Assembly: GCF_000763495.1 (NCBI RefSeq)
Contig: NZ_CP009576.1
Location: forward strand, 2,304,001 to 2,368,000
Length of the DNA: 64,000 nt
Source: Listeria ivanovii subsp. londoniensis
GTDB taxonomy: Bacteria > Bacillota > Bacilli > Lactobacillales > Listeriaceae
Direction of reading: 5' to 3'
Below are positions 29,030-38,027 of the stretch, piece by piece. The position numbers and the translations under genes are program-made. Each line of letters opens with the position of its first letter. The first letter of the stretch is position 1. The notes beneath the pieces were generated by a model that was not told the origin of the DNA, did no database searches, and was given only the letters and a program-made list of their open reading frames with translations.

Positions 29030-30934
29030 TTATGGTGTAACTATATTAAATACAGGGCTAAACTCATCTAGCAGAGCAGAAAATTCATCAAATTTCTCAG
29101 CATTTCCTTCTAGTTTAATGCTTTGATCAGCAAATGCTTCTTTAAATGATTTCACGCCACTAAAAATATGATTAAAAGTATCTCTAGTTGTAGTTAAAAC
29201 CACATCGGCATTAGCATCTTCATCCGCATCACGATAAGTTAAAACAGAGTTATTTAGTAATAAATGGTATTTTTCATCGACATCCGTTAATTTCCAGTTC
29301 ATGGAAATACGTTTATTAATAGCTTTTTCACCATTCAAACGAATACCCATGTAATCTAAAATTAAATCAAATGGCATACCTTCTACTACATCCAATGTTA
29401 CCGTCGAAATAACCGTTTTTGGTAGAGAATTTCGAAGCTCATCTGCGGAGGCTAAATACACATTCCGCCATGAAGCAGACTCCGATTGATAGCCTAGTTG
29501 TTCCAGTGCATCCGCTAATAACCCTCTCGCTTCTTCACTTTTATCATCCGCAAATACCGCATGTTTTACTACTTCGGCAACCCAGCGATACTCTCCCGCT
29601 TCATAGGATACACGAGCTTTTTTCAAGACCTCATCCACGCCGCCCATAAATTCAACATACTTTTTGGCAACTTCTTCTGGAGGTAGTGGATAAAGATTTG
29701 CTGGATTTCCGTCATACCAGCCTAGATAGAATTGATAGATAGCTTTTACGTCATGATTTAATGTTCCATAATAGCCTCTTACATACCATTTTTCTTCTAA
29801 AGATGGTGGGAATTTAACCGCTTCCGCTACTTCGGTTGCAGTTAAGCCTTTGTTAATAAAATGTAGTGTTTGGTCATGCATATATTTATAGGCATCACGT
29901 TGGTGAATCAGCATGTCATTGATTTCCTCGTTACCCCATGTTGGCCAGTGATGCTGACCGATACATATCTCATATTTATCCCCAAATGCGCGAATTGCTT
30001 TATCAATATCTTTCCACCATGCATAGGCATCACGTATTTGTGCACCACGAAGCGTTAAGATATTATGCAGATTATGTACTGCATCTTCGGCGATGTTAAT
30101 TAATTTAAATTGCGGGAAATACATCAGGTGTTCTGATGGAGCTTCTGTATTTGGTGCCATTAAGAATTCTATTTCAATGCCGTCTACCACACGTTTTTCA
30201 TGATCAAAAGTAATGGTATCATTTGGAGCAATTAGTGACATGTGACCTATAGATAGTGTTTTTCCTAGACCAGCATCTATTTGCCCTAACTCGCTACGTG
30301 ACAAACGGCTTCCATACATATACTCCGCACGGCGAGCCATTGCATTCCCTGCAAAGACATTCTCACTTACAGCATGTTCCATGAACCCTTCTGGACCAAT
30401 TAGTGCAACTTTTCCAGAAGCCACATCCTCTTTACTAACAAGTCCTGCAACACCACCATAATGGTCCCCATGGGAATGTGTGTAGATAATTGCTTTAATT
30501 GGTTTTTTTGGACGATGCTCATAATAAAGTTCAAGTGCAGCACGAGCTGTTTCGATAGATGTTAACGTATCAGTAATAACAAGTCCAGTATCCCCTTCCA
30601 TGATAGTTGTGTTAGCCATATCAAAACCACGAACTTGGTAAACACGATCCGTTACTTTAAATAAACCATTCGTCATATTAAGTTGTGAAATACGCCATAA
30701 GCTTGGATTAACTGACTCCGGCGCCTCTCCATCATTGATAAATTGATAATCATCTAAGTCCCAAATCTTCTCTCCATTATCAGCATGTACTTGTACTTTA
30801 TCCCATGTTCCGATAAAGCCTTTTTTCGCATCTTCAAAATCTTTCGTGTTTTCAAAGGGTAGAGCATCTTTCACGGCGTTATTAACCTCTTTAGTAAAGC
30901 TAGTTGCTTCTTTCGGTAATATCTTTTTGGACAT
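29030..30934 (-). CDS. alkylsulfatase, metallo-beta-lactamase fold (SdsA1/BDS1 type)
   Basis: 634 residues. The family hydrolyses primary or secondary alkyl sulfates such as SDS. The binuclear zinc motif THSHGDHYGG is at residues 152-161, with further ligands expected in AEDAVHN and GQHHW. A helical dimerisation domain follows (about 370-500) and an SCP2-like C-terminal domain (about 505-634). There is no signal peptide, so it acts in the cytoplasm. It is not part of the L. monocytogenes backbone as I recall it. It is divergent from msrA. Confidence 0.9.
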   Translation of the reverse strand: MSKKILPKEATSFTKEVNNAVKDALPFENTKDFEDAKKGFIGTWDKVQVHADNGEKIWDLDDYQFINDGEAPESVNPSLWRISQLNMTNGLFKVTDRVYQVRGFDMANTTIMEGDTGLVITDTLTSIETARAALELYYEHRPKKPIKAIIYTHSHGDHYGGVAGLVSKEDVASGKVALIGPEGFMEHAVSENVFAGNAMARRAEYMYGSRLSRSELGQIDAGLGKTLSIGHMSLIAPNDTITFDHEKRVVDGIEIEFLMAPNTEAPSEHLMYFPQFKLINIAEDAVHNLHNILTLRGAQIRDAYAWWKDIDKAIRAFGDKYEICIGQHHWPTWGNEEINDMLIHQRDAYKYMHDQTLHFINKGLTATEVAEAVKFPPSLEEKWYVRGYYGTLNHDVKAIYQFYLGWYDGNPANLYPLPPEEVAKKYVEFMGGVDEVLKKARVSYEAGEYRWVAEVVKHAVFADDKSEEARGLLADALEQLGYQSESASWRNVYLASADELRNSLPKTVISTVTLDVVEGMPFDLILDYMGIRLNGEKAINKRISMNWKLTDVDEKYHLLLNNSVLTYRDADEDANADVVLTTTRDTFNHIFSGVKSFKEAFADQSIKLEGNAEKFDEFSALLDEFSPVFNIVTP

Positions 30935-31258
30935 GTCTGTTTCCCCTCTCGAAATAATTTTTGTATCTTTAAGTGTATACCTCGCTCATTTTATTTGAAA
31001 CGTTTTTAATTTATTTATATTCAAAAAAAAGTGGCAGTTTGATTACTGTATTAATTTGCCAAAACGCACTTCTCTCAGTCTCAGACACCAGTCATCTTTA
31101 TTTTATTTAGCCAACTAAAACAAAAAACGTGTAATTTAAACACATTTCAAACTTTTTTTAAAATAAAATTCATTAGATTGTCACTTGATGAAAGCGTTAT
31201 TTTGGTATAATTAATATTGGAGTTACCAATCCATACAAAGAAGGAAGAGGTGGTTAAG
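30935..31258. other. intergenic region between alkylsulfatase and msrA
   Basis: 324 bases, AT-rich, no ORF. It contains the divergent promoters; only the msrA-side -10 is clear. I see no perfect PrfA/Crp-type palindrome. Confidence 0.5.
31185..31211 (+). promoter_or_regulatory. promoter of msrA-msrB
   Basis: TATAAT at 31206-31211 with TGG just upstream; TTGATG at 31185-31190 gives a short 15-base spacer, so the -35 is uncertain. Confidence 0.45.
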
Positions 31259-31798
31259 TTGACTAATGAACGATTAGAACAAGCTACTTTTGCAGGGGGT
31301 TGTTTTTGGTGTATGGTTAAACCCTTTGACACTTTACCTGGTATTGAAGAAGTAGTTTCCGGCTATACTGGTGGACATACAACTAATCCTACCTACCAAG
31401 AAGTATGCGGCGGAAAAACAGGTCACACCGAAGCAGTACAAATCACATTTGATCCTGCTATATTTCCTTATGAAAAATTGGTGGAAATTTACTGGCAACA
31501 AACAGATCCGACAGATGCCTCCGGACAATTCGCTGACAGAGGAGACTCCTATCGACCAGTAATTTTTTATCATAATGAGGAACAAAAAGAAGTTGCAGAA
31601 AAATCCAAAAAAAGGTTAGCTAATAGCGGTCGTTTTAAACAACCTATTGTTACAGAAATTTTACCTGCAGAGCCGTTTTACCCTGCTGAAGAATATCATC
31701 AAGACTTTTACAAGAAAAACAAGCTACATTATGAAGGATATCGTGCAGGATCAGGTCGTAGTCATTTTATAGAATCTAACTGGGGGGAATCAAAATAA
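31259..31798 (+). CDS. msrA: peptide methionine-S-sulfoxide reductase MsrA
   Basis: MsrA repairs the S form of oxidised methionine. 179 residues with the active-site motif GGCFWC near residue 12 and the typical [10 protein letters not shown] segment. The start is a TTG at 31259 after AGAGGTGG, not the upstream in-frame codon. The stop overlaps the msrB start by one base. L. monocytogenes has an msrA-msrB pair elsewhere (lmo1860-1859), so this may be an additional copy. Confidence 0.93.
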   Translation: MTNERLEQATFAGGCFWCMVKPFDTLPGIEEVVSGYTGGHTTNPTYQEVCGGKTGHTEAVQITFDPAIFPYEKLVEIYWQQTDPTDASGQFADRGDSYRPVIFYHNEEQKEVAEKSKKRLANSGRFKQPIVTEILPAEPFYPAEEYHQDFYKKNKLHYEGYRAGSGRSHFIESNWGESK

Positions 31799-32235
31799 TG
31801 AACCCATTGAAAAAACAAGCACGTTTAGAAGAATTATCGGATATACAGTATAAAGTAACACAAGAAAACGGAACGGAACGCCCATTTGAAAATGAATTTT
31901 ATAATCATTTTGAAGATGGTATTTATGTAGATATTGTATCAGGGAAACCACTTTTCTCTTCCAAAGATCAGTATGATTCCGATTGTGGCTGGCCAAGTTT
32001 TACTAAATCGATTGATGAAGAAGAAATCCATGAAGAGTTTGATTCTAGTCACGGCATGAGACGAACAGAAGTCCGCTCTGTGGAAGCTGATTCCCATTTA
32101 GGACATGTATTCGCGGACGGACCAAAAGAAAGCGGTGGTATGCGTTATTGCATCAATTCAGCTGCCTTACGTTTTGTCCCAGTAGCGGATTTAGAAAAAG
32201 AGGGCTATGGTGAGTACCAACATTTATTTGCATAA
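31798..32235 (+). CDS. msrB: peptide methionine-R-sulfoxide reductase MsrB
   Basis: MsrB reduces the R form. 145 residues with CGWPSF and the catalytic [11 protein letters not shown]. The paired CxxC zinc sites of many MsrBs are absent (KPLFSS instead), so this is the zinc-free form. Translation is coupled to msrA (TAATG). Confidence 0.93.
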   Translation: MNPLKKQARLEELSDIQYKVTQENGTERPFENEFYNHFEDGIYVDIVSGKPLFSSKDQYDSDCGWPSFTKSIDEEEIHEEFDSSHGMRRTEVRSVEADSHLGHVFADGPKESGGMRYCINSAALRFVPVADLEKEGYGEYQHLFA

Positions 32236-32270
32236 TAAAGATATGTAATTGTTTTCGAGGAGCGACTAAA

Positions 32271-32708
32271 ATGAAAAATTTATCAATAGAAGAAAAAAGA
32301 GCCATACCGCACCTTTTTCACACCAATTTAAACAATAGAGATTTTGAAAAACAGTATGACTTAATTACTCAGGATATTAAATTTTATAAAAACGGAGAAG
32401 TCATTGAAGGAGCAGATAATTTTATCGTTGCGCTTCAAGGAATTACTTCATTTTCAGAAGATGTCCACATAGAGGATCAGGAGATTTATGCTGACGATCA
32501 TGTAGCAGTGAGTCGATATACGTTGTCAGGTACACTAACTGGGGATATAACATTCCCTAATGGAAACAAAGCAAGTAAAACTGGAAAAAAATTCAGTTAT
32601 GGGTCCGTAGAGTTTTTTGAATTTAATGATGCTGGAAAGGTGTATGAAATTCGGCAAATAAATGATTCTGGTTTGACTCCAACAACTATTGAAAATCAAG
32701 TAAAATGA
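32271..32708 (+). CDS. SnoaL-like (NTF2-fold) protein
   Basis: 145 residues with the cone-shaped alpha+beta pattern of SnoaL/ester-cyclase-like proteins (RDFEKQYDLITQDIKFYKNGEVIEG, YTLSGTLTGDI, YEIRQINDSG). Such proteins act as small-molecule isomerases or binding proteins; the substrate is unknown. It lies 35 bases after msrB with its own AGGAG site and is likely in the same transcript. Confidence 0.75.
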   Translation: MKNLSIEEKRAIPHLFHTNLNNRDFEKQYDLITQDIKFYKNGEVIEGADNFIVALQGITSFSEDVHIEDQEIYADDHVAVSRYTLSGTLTGDITFPNGNKASKTGKKFSYGSVEFFEFNDAGKVYEIRQINDSGLTPTTIENQVK

Positions 32709-32732
32709 CTGTTTGATTATCGAATATTAAGG

Positions 32733-32778
32733 AATAAATGAGCCAAGTCTTTCTTATGAAAGACTTGGCTCATTTATT
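32733..32778. terminator. bidirectional terminator
   Basis: A perfect 21-bp stem (32733-32753 with 32758-32778) and a 4-base loop. T-rich flanks on both strands suit both the SnoaL gene (+) and the MOSC gene (-). Confidence 0.95.
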
Positions 32779-32780
32779 CT

Positions 32781-33422
32781 TTATTTTTTAAGTAATTTAT
32801 CTACTTGCTCACGGTAACGATTAGATAAGGCTTCTACCGATAGAATTTGTAAGAAATCCTTTTTTGTACCGTGCTTATGCAACACTTTATCATGGCAAAA
32901 AGCAACTGTGACTCCGTGGTTTTCTTGGTGAATTTGTTTTATTTTATCCTGTTGTTTTATTTGTCCGGGTGTAATCGTTCGACATAAGTAGCCAGTAAAT
33001 CCAGTTTCGCGAATCGCTTTATAAAGATTAGGGATGGCATTGAATTTTTCGATTGTACTACATGGATTCCTTGCTTCTGTAACTTGAATAACTACTTCAC
33101 CAATTTGGAACTTATCGCCAATTTGGATTTCTTCTTCCAACATATTGGTCACCATCAAGTTTTCACCAAAAGCACTCATTTGCAATTTCTCGCCAAACAT
33201 TTTTTCCCACTTTTGATAATGCTCCACTGGATAAATACATACAGTCCTATCTATTCCCCCGTGATATTTTAAATTATGAGGGGCATCATTTTCAAAACCA
33301 GTCATTGTTAAATAGGCCATATCAACAGACTTTTTTTCAATTCCTGTCATCATTTGCTTGTCATTTTCTAAAGTTAATTCTTTTGGCTTTCCAACTGCTA
33401 AATGTACTATTTTTCGCTCCAT
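32781..33422 (-). CDS. MOSC-domain protein (YiiM-like)
   Basis: 213 residues. The MOSC beta-barrel includes KYHGGIDRTVCIYP and FGENLMV, with the conserved cysteine in EARNPCSTIEKF, and a C-terminal three-helix extension follows. YiiM relatives bind molybdenum cofactor and reduce N-hydroxylated compounds. It lies downstream of the ycnJ-ycnI copper pair, separated by 19 bases. Confidence 0.87.
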   Translation of the reverse strand: MERKIVHLAVGKPKELTLENDKQMMTGIEKKSVDMAYLTMTGFENDAPHNLKYHGGIDRTVCIYPVEHYQKWEKMFGEKLQMSAFGENLMVTNMLEEEIQIGDKFQIGEVVIQVTEARNPCSTIEKFNAIPNLYKAIRETGFTGYLCRTITPGQIKQQDKIKQIHQENHGVTVAFCHDKVLHKHGTKKDFLQILSVEALSNRYREQVDKLLKK

Positions 33423-33441
33423 CTGTTAAACTCCTTTGATG

Positions 33442-34059
33442 TTATTTTTTTCGATTTATAATAGCGAAAATACCGGTGATTAATGCAAGAACACTAATTG
33501 CAAGTGCTGTCCATAGTAGAATTGTATCATCATTTGTTGCACTACTATCACTAGATGTATTTTCAGCGCCAGCGATTACTTCTCCGTGAGATCCAGCAGA
33601 GTTTTTCATAGATTCTTTGATTATTTTCGTTGTTGCATGAGGGGTTTCAGAATCTTCTGCGCCAACCCATTCGACAATCGAACCATCTTCATAGTATTGA
33701 TAGGCGTTCCAGGCGATATCTCCTGTTTCACTTGGATTTTTAGCAATAAAACTGAAACGCTGGAATTGTCCTTGTTCGATTCCATCCCCTTCTGTTTGCC
33801 ACGTAACTGTATTATTTTTCTTATCAATCGTTGTTTTCCATCCTGGGACAACTTCATATGATTCAAAAGAAGTATCTTTCGGTATTTTTAGAACGATTTT
33901 TTTAGAAGCAACAGCTTTTTCAGAAGGAACTTTCATCGTGTAAGTTTCCCATGCCTCTACAGTGGATTCGTTTGGTAATACGGAAATATGTGCACTTGCT
34001 TGAAATGGTACGAAAAAAACAGCTAACAAAATAATAAATGAACAGATGATTTTTTTCAT
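33442..34059 (-). CDS. ycnI: YcnI-like copper-binding membrane protein (DUF1775)
   Basis: 205 residues: signal peptide ending ASA, then HISV, where the mature N-terminal histidine is the copper ligand in YcnI. The DUF1775 domain contains YEVVPGWKTTI and WNAYQYYEDGS. A C-terminal membrane helix (WTALAISVLALITGIFAII) anchors it outside the cell. It follows ycnJ by 12 bases, indicating one copper-handling operon. Confidence 0.9.
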   Translation of the reverse strand: MKKIICSFIILLAVFFVPFQASAHISVLPNESTVEAWETYTMKVPSEKAVASKKIVLKIPKDTSFESYEVVPGWKTTIDKKNNTVTWQTEGDGIEQGQFQRFSFIAKNPSETGDIAWNAYQYYEDGSIVEWVGAEDSETPHATTKIIKESMKNSAGSHGEVIAGAENTSSDSSATNDDTILLWTALAISVLALITGIFAIINRKK

Positions 34060-34071
34060 TACTTTTCCCCT

Positions 34072-35700
34072 TTACTGTTTAATATTAATATGAAACGTTT
34101 GGTCGATATTAGCAAAGTCTTTCGTTAAGCCGTGGACCGCTACTTCCCATTTTCCAGTTTGATTAATATAAAGACCTTCTGCAAAATATTGGTTCTCACT
34201 CGCAAGTTTTGCCTGAAAAGTAGCTTTTTCATCCGTTTTTGTTGATTTAGTAGTTATTGTCACTTGTTGTAAGTCTGTTTTTACTGCACCGCTCTCTGTA
34301 AGGAAAGTAATAATGAATTGGTTTTGTCCCACAGTGGCTGGTGCGATTTTTAAATTAATTTTTGCTTTTTCCTCTTGTGCGGTTATCGTCTCATCATAGG
34401 TTTTCGGTGCAGCTGGAGGTGGCGTTTGCAAATTTGTTAAAGCACTTGCCACAATCAAAATGACCGTTCCAATCACAAGCTCTAGCATAATGGTTTTAAA
34501 AGGAAGTTTTTCTTTTTTGAGTTTTAAATAAATATAATGCGCCAAACCGAGTAAGGCCATCAATAAGAATAAACCTATTTTGAAAAGAAGTAATTTGCCA
34601 TAGTTAGTTGTAAATAAACTTTTCATTTGCCCGAGATTCATAACAGCCATCAGCAAACCACTTGCCAAAATGGAAACGACTGCGATGGTTGCAATTACTG
34701 CGAACCTACTCCAAACTTGCTTGGCTTTTTTAGTGCGTGGAAGTACGAATAATAAAACGATGATGCCTCCAACCCAAACACTCGCGGCAACCATATGCAA
34801 GATATCCGCTGTAATACTTATCAGCTTATCGGCACTAGCAGCTGCGTGCCCATTTTGTGCTTTTGTGAAGATAAGATACGCTACTAAAACACTCTCTGTC
34901 ACAAGCGCCAACCAGCTCCACTGTTTTTCTTTGGCAAACATTATTAGCGTAAATAGAAAGAGCATAGTCCAGACGATAAATTCGCTAATCCAAATATAAC
35001 CGGTTTTTGTTTCTGTTAAAAACGAGAATAGATTTGCGGGCTGAGCACTTGCTGTAATTGATACGCCAGTTGTAATACTTGTTTGGACAAAAACTTGCAG
35101 GATAATGGCTAATCCAAGTAGAATAAGCGCTACTATTGTTAGCTTTTTTAGGCGCTGCACTATTTCCTTAGTCATTGGTTCATTTCTCGGGTATAGGCCG
35201 AAGCCAAAAACAAGCATCCCAATAAACAAAGAAAACCCTATGTATAGCAATGCTTTTTGAATAGAACTAATTGGCAAGTCAGTACCGCTAACAGGAGCTG
35301 CCGTTTCCTGAAAACTAGCTTTTGTATCTCCTAATTTAAAAGAAATAACGCCTGAAACTGCGTGACCATCTGCTGAAACAACCCGCCAAGAAACAGCGTA
35401 TACATCTGGCTTTAAGTCATTTGGCAAAGCACTTTCAACAATATGATTATTCTGTTTAGAAACGGTAGTCTTACCAGTTTTCACCTGCTCGCCTTTAGAA
35501 TTTTTTACTTCTATTAAGGGAAAGTCCGCTTCAATTTCTTCATTAAAAACAAGCGTTACTTTTTCTGGTGCCGTTTGGATATGGGATTGATCAGCTGGAT
35601 TCGCGTTTTCCAAATAAGCATGTGCCGATACAAGCTCGGTAGGCACACTCAGTATGTAAATAAGAATGAAAAGAAAAATACCCTTTTTTAGAAATTTCAT
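34072..35700 (-). CDS. ycnJ: YcnJ-like CopC-CopD fusion, copper uptake protein
   Basis: 542 residues. The signal peptide ends in VSA before HAYLENANPADQ, the CopC domain's copper-binding start. The CopC domain (about 27-125) has the second histidine in SADGHAVSG. Eight or so membrane segments form the CopD part, followed by an extracellular tail. In Bacillus, YcnJ is needed for growth under copper limitation. It is first in ycnJ-ycnI-MOSC. Confidence 0.9.
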   Translation of the reverse strand: MKFLKKGIFLFILIYILSVPTELVSAHAYLENANPADQSHIQTAPEKVTLVFNEEIEADFPLIEVKNSKGEQVKTGKTTVSKQNNHIVESALPNDLKPDVYAVSWRVVSADGHAVSGVISFKLGDTKASFQETAAPVSGTDLPISSIQKALLYIGFSLFIGMLVFGFGLYPRNEPMTKEIVQRLKKLTIVALILLGLAIILQVFVQTSITTGVSITASAQPANLFSFLTETKTGYIWISEFIVWTMLFLFTLIMFAKEKQWSWLALVTESVLVAYLIFTKAQNGHAAASADKLISITADILHMVAASVWVGGIIVLLFVLPRTKKAKQVWSRFAVIATIAVVSILASGLLMAVMNLGQMKSLFTTNYGKLLLFKIGLFLLMALLGLAHYIYLKLKKEKLPFKTIMLELVIGTVILIVASALTNLQTPPPAAPKTYDETITAQEEKAKINLKIAPATVGQNQFIITFLTESGAVKTDLQQVTITTKSTKTDEKATFQAKLASENQYFAEGLYINQTGKWEVAVHGLTKDFANIDQTFHINIKQ

Positions 35701-35840
35701 TTACGACTCCTTTGTGATAACGTGCGCTTTTACTCTTTTTAACTTATCACGTGCACGATTTGAATGGAAATAATTGGCTCATTGCTAATTGCAAATGAAG
35801 TACTATTTGTGTCATAGTAAAAGAAAAGGAGGTTTTTAAC

Positions 35841-36032
35841 TTGCTACGTTATGTGGAATTATTTTTTATGTTTGCTTTTGTTACGATTATCACGATGGCG
35901 CTACAAGCCCTATTAGCTAAATGGAAACCAGCTATTCTTGATTCTTTTTGGTTTCGAGTAATCACGTTTATTTTGATTGGCTATGCACTAATGGCTCCAA
36001 CTCTTTACATAGGAAGTTTAATCTTGAAATAA
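35841..36032 (+). CDS. small two-helix membrane protein
   Basis: 63 residues with two hydrophobic segments ([19 protein letters not shown] and [22 protein letters not shown]). It starts at a TTG preceded by AAAGGAGG. No known domain is recognised. It stands between ycnJ and mscL on the plus strand. Confidence 0.75.
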   Translation: MLRYVELFFMFAFVTIITMALQALLAKWKPAILDSFWFRVITFILIGYALMAPTLYIGSLILK

Positions 36033-36093
36033 GTTCACTTACTTTCACATCAACCTTAGATGTTTTATACTAAGTAAATGGGAGGTGAATTTT

Positions 36094-36480
36094 ATGAAAA
36101 AAATGTTAGTAGAATTTAGAGATTTCGCTTTAAAAGGGAACGTGCTTGATTTGGCTGTAGCTGTCGTCATTGGGGCTGCATTTGGAAAAATCGTAACATC
36201 TTTAGTGGACAATATTATCATGCCGGTTGTCGGTGTTTTACTTGGGGGACTTGATTTCAGTGACTTAAGTATTAAAGTTGGTAAATCAGTCATCCAGTAT
36301 GGTGCTTTCATTCAATCCATCGTCGACTTTATTATTATCGCTTTTGCAATCTTCCTTTTCGTCAAAATACTTACTAGCTTTATTAAGAAAAAAGAACAAC
36401 CTGCGGAAGAAACACCAGTACCTCCAACCGAGGAATACTTAAAAGAAATTCGCGATTTATTAAAAGAGCAACAGAAATAG
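36094..36480 (+). CDS. mscL: large-conductance mechanosensitive channel MscL
   Basis: 128 residues. The first helix region [27 protein letters not shown] is the MscL signature; a second membrane helix ([19 protein letters not shown]) and a charged C-terminal bundle follow. The start is the ATG at 36094 behind GGGAGG. MscL opens on osmotic downshock. Confidence 0.96.
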   Translation: MKKMLVEFRDFALKGNVLDLAVAVVIGAAFGKIVTSLVDNIIMPVVGVLLGGLDFSDLSIKVGKSVIQYGAFIQSIVDFIIIAFAIFLFVKILTSFIKKKEQPAEETPVPPTEEYLKEIRDLLKEQQK

Positions 36481-36482
36481 TC

Positions 36483-36524
36483 AAAAAGAATCCACATCTA
36501 AATTTCAGATGTGGATTCTTTTTT
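36483..36524. terminator. bidirectional terminator overlapping the 3' end of the neighbour
   Basis: A perfect 17-bp stem with AAAAAGAATCC at one end and GGATTCTTTTT at the other. The stop codon (36498-36500) and last codons of the convergent gene lie inside it. Confidence 0.93.
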
Positions 36525-36911
36525 CTGTTGTTTTTTCATTTGCACGGCCAAAATCATCTCTACTATTGCGATAGCTAAAAAGATTGGTTGTAAAATAAAT
36601 ACATAGCCGATAATAAATAATTGCACAATCATCCAAACAGCAAGCACAATCGCCGCTGCAAACATGACTTCTTTCGTTCGTGGTAATTTTTTTAGTAAGT
36701 AAATAATTGCAGCTAAATGGAATAAACCTACAAATACAAATAAAAATATTCCTGGTATTAAATAATCTACAAATGGGGAACCTTCGAGTAACCCTGTTGA
36801 AAGGGATAATAAATCTCCACTTGGTGTAAAAATAAATGATAACCCACCATAAATTGCTCCAATTGCTGTAAAACCAACGATTATAATACTACTTATGCGT
36901 GTCCAGTTCAT
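36498..36911 (-). CDS. four-helix membrane protein, unknown function
   Basis: 137 residues with four hydrophobic segments and a lysine/glutamine-rich C-terminus (MKKQQKKESTSEI). No family is recognised with certainty. Its last codons form part of the mscL terminator. Confidence 0.75.
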   Translation of the reverse strand: MNWTRISSIIIVGFTAIGAIYGGLSFIFTPSGDLLSLSTGLLEGSPFVDYLIPGIFLFVFVGLFHLAAIIYLLKKLPRTKEVMFAAAIVLAVWMIVQLFIIGYVFILQPIFLAIAIVEMILAVQMKKQQKKESTSEI

Positions 36912-36955
36912 GGTTTGCTCCTAGTCGTTTTTTTAGTAGTATACCATGAAATAGA

Positions 36956-37165
36956 TTATTCTGCTGTTTTTCTTCGTTTTATTTTTTTCACTAAATCGAT
37001 GAGTACATACACCGCAATACCACATGCAATAACTGTTGTAAGATACCAAGCTGGACCTGAATTTGCACGTACTCCCAGCCAGTAAGTTACCGTCTTAGGA
37101 TTAAAAAACGCAAAGCAAATTGCCGAAAACGCAATAATTCGACCAATAATGGAATTTTCCCTCAT
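36956..37165 (-). CDS. small membrane protein, unknown function
   Basis: 69 residues from the ATG at 37165 (MRENSIIG), which follows AAAGGAG at an 11-base distance. Two hydrophobic segments and a basic tail (LVKKIKRRKTAE). It lies 44 bases past the previous four-helix protein gene on the same strand. Confidence 0.7.
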   Translation of the reverse strand: MRENSIIGRIIAFSAICFAFFNPKTVTYWLGVRANSGPAWYLTTVIACGIAVYVLIDLVKKIKRRKTAE

Positions 37166-37207
37166 AACAAGCGCATCTCCTTTTATTTTATTATAACAAG
37201 GAAACAA

Positions 37208-37661
37208 GAGTTACTTATACGTTTTTGGTCCCAAAGTTGTTGGGGACGTGACAAGAATTGGTTTTTGTTATGGAAAAACCTATGACAAGCAAATGCCCCA
37301 TTATTACAGATTATCAATTCACTTAAAACCGCTACTTTCTTTTCATTGTTTTCCATTGGGATCTCATTTTTGGTGCTAATACTGGATTTCACTCATTTAG
37401 GAACAAATGCAACATCATTTTTGGTTTTAAATATACATAATAATAAGTCATCCATAAATAAAGCGATGATTCTTTCGCATTTCCTCTATAGAAATAACAA
37501 AATACCAATAACTTTGACAGTCATTGGCATTTCTGATAGCATTTTTTATCCACAAATAATCAGTAGTTTAGCTCTTCTTTTCCTTTACAACCATTTCAGT
37601 TTTTCTATATGATGAAAGAATACATTTATTTCCACTTGTAGTGCATCTGCTAACAAAACCG
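37208..37661. other. gene-free region past the bsh remnant
   Basis: 454 bases without a convincing gene. A plus-strand open frame of 88 codons (37346-37612) encodes a hydrophobic, composition-biased peptide with no ribosome site and is probably chance or debris. A small hairpin (GTCCC/GGGGAC) is near 37230. Confidence 0.5.
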
Positions 37662-37975
37662 TTATTTATTGACCCAATTCACTTGCTGGCTATTATTGAG
37701 CGGATAAATAACCAGTTCTCACTTTCCAAATCTTCTTGGTACATATCTATGCCAGTAAATTGACTATTCCCACACGTTTCATAATAATAAACGCCTTTAT
37801 CCATATTACAACTAGATGAACAAATCGTATGTTCATCTTCTTCTCTGCCAACGTCACAAAGGCCCTTTTGTTGTTCAACAGATTCTAAAATATAGAAAAT
37901 TGGATTACTCAGTATAGGCAGAGTAATATTGACGAGTTCTGCTTTAGTTTCATGAATTGCGTTCATCCAAATAGA
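37662..37975 (-). pseudogene. bsh: C-terminal remnant of bile salt hydrolase (choloylglycine hydrolase)
   Basis: The minus strand encodes ILESVEQQKGLCDVG, then TICSSSCNMDKGVYYYETC and GNSQFTGIDMYQEDLESE. This matches the end of choloylglycine hydrolases (SSC..KGIYYY.TY.N). A frameshift near 37715 moves the tail into the frame ELVIYPLNNSQQVNWVNK with a stop at 37662-37664. The first two-thirds, including the catalytic cysteine, are missing; an in-frame TAA stands just upstream. In L. monocytogenes EGD-e, bsh is the gene next to groEL, so this is the same locus decayed. Confidence 0.8.
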
Positions 37976-38027
37976 TTACCGATTATAAGTACTACTGCAA
38001 TGATACTCTTTAACCAGAAAATTTTAT

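Noticed and set aside
37346..37612. 88-codon plus-strand ORF
   Set aside because: No ribosome site, biased hydrophobic composition and no recognisable family; it lies in decayed DNA.
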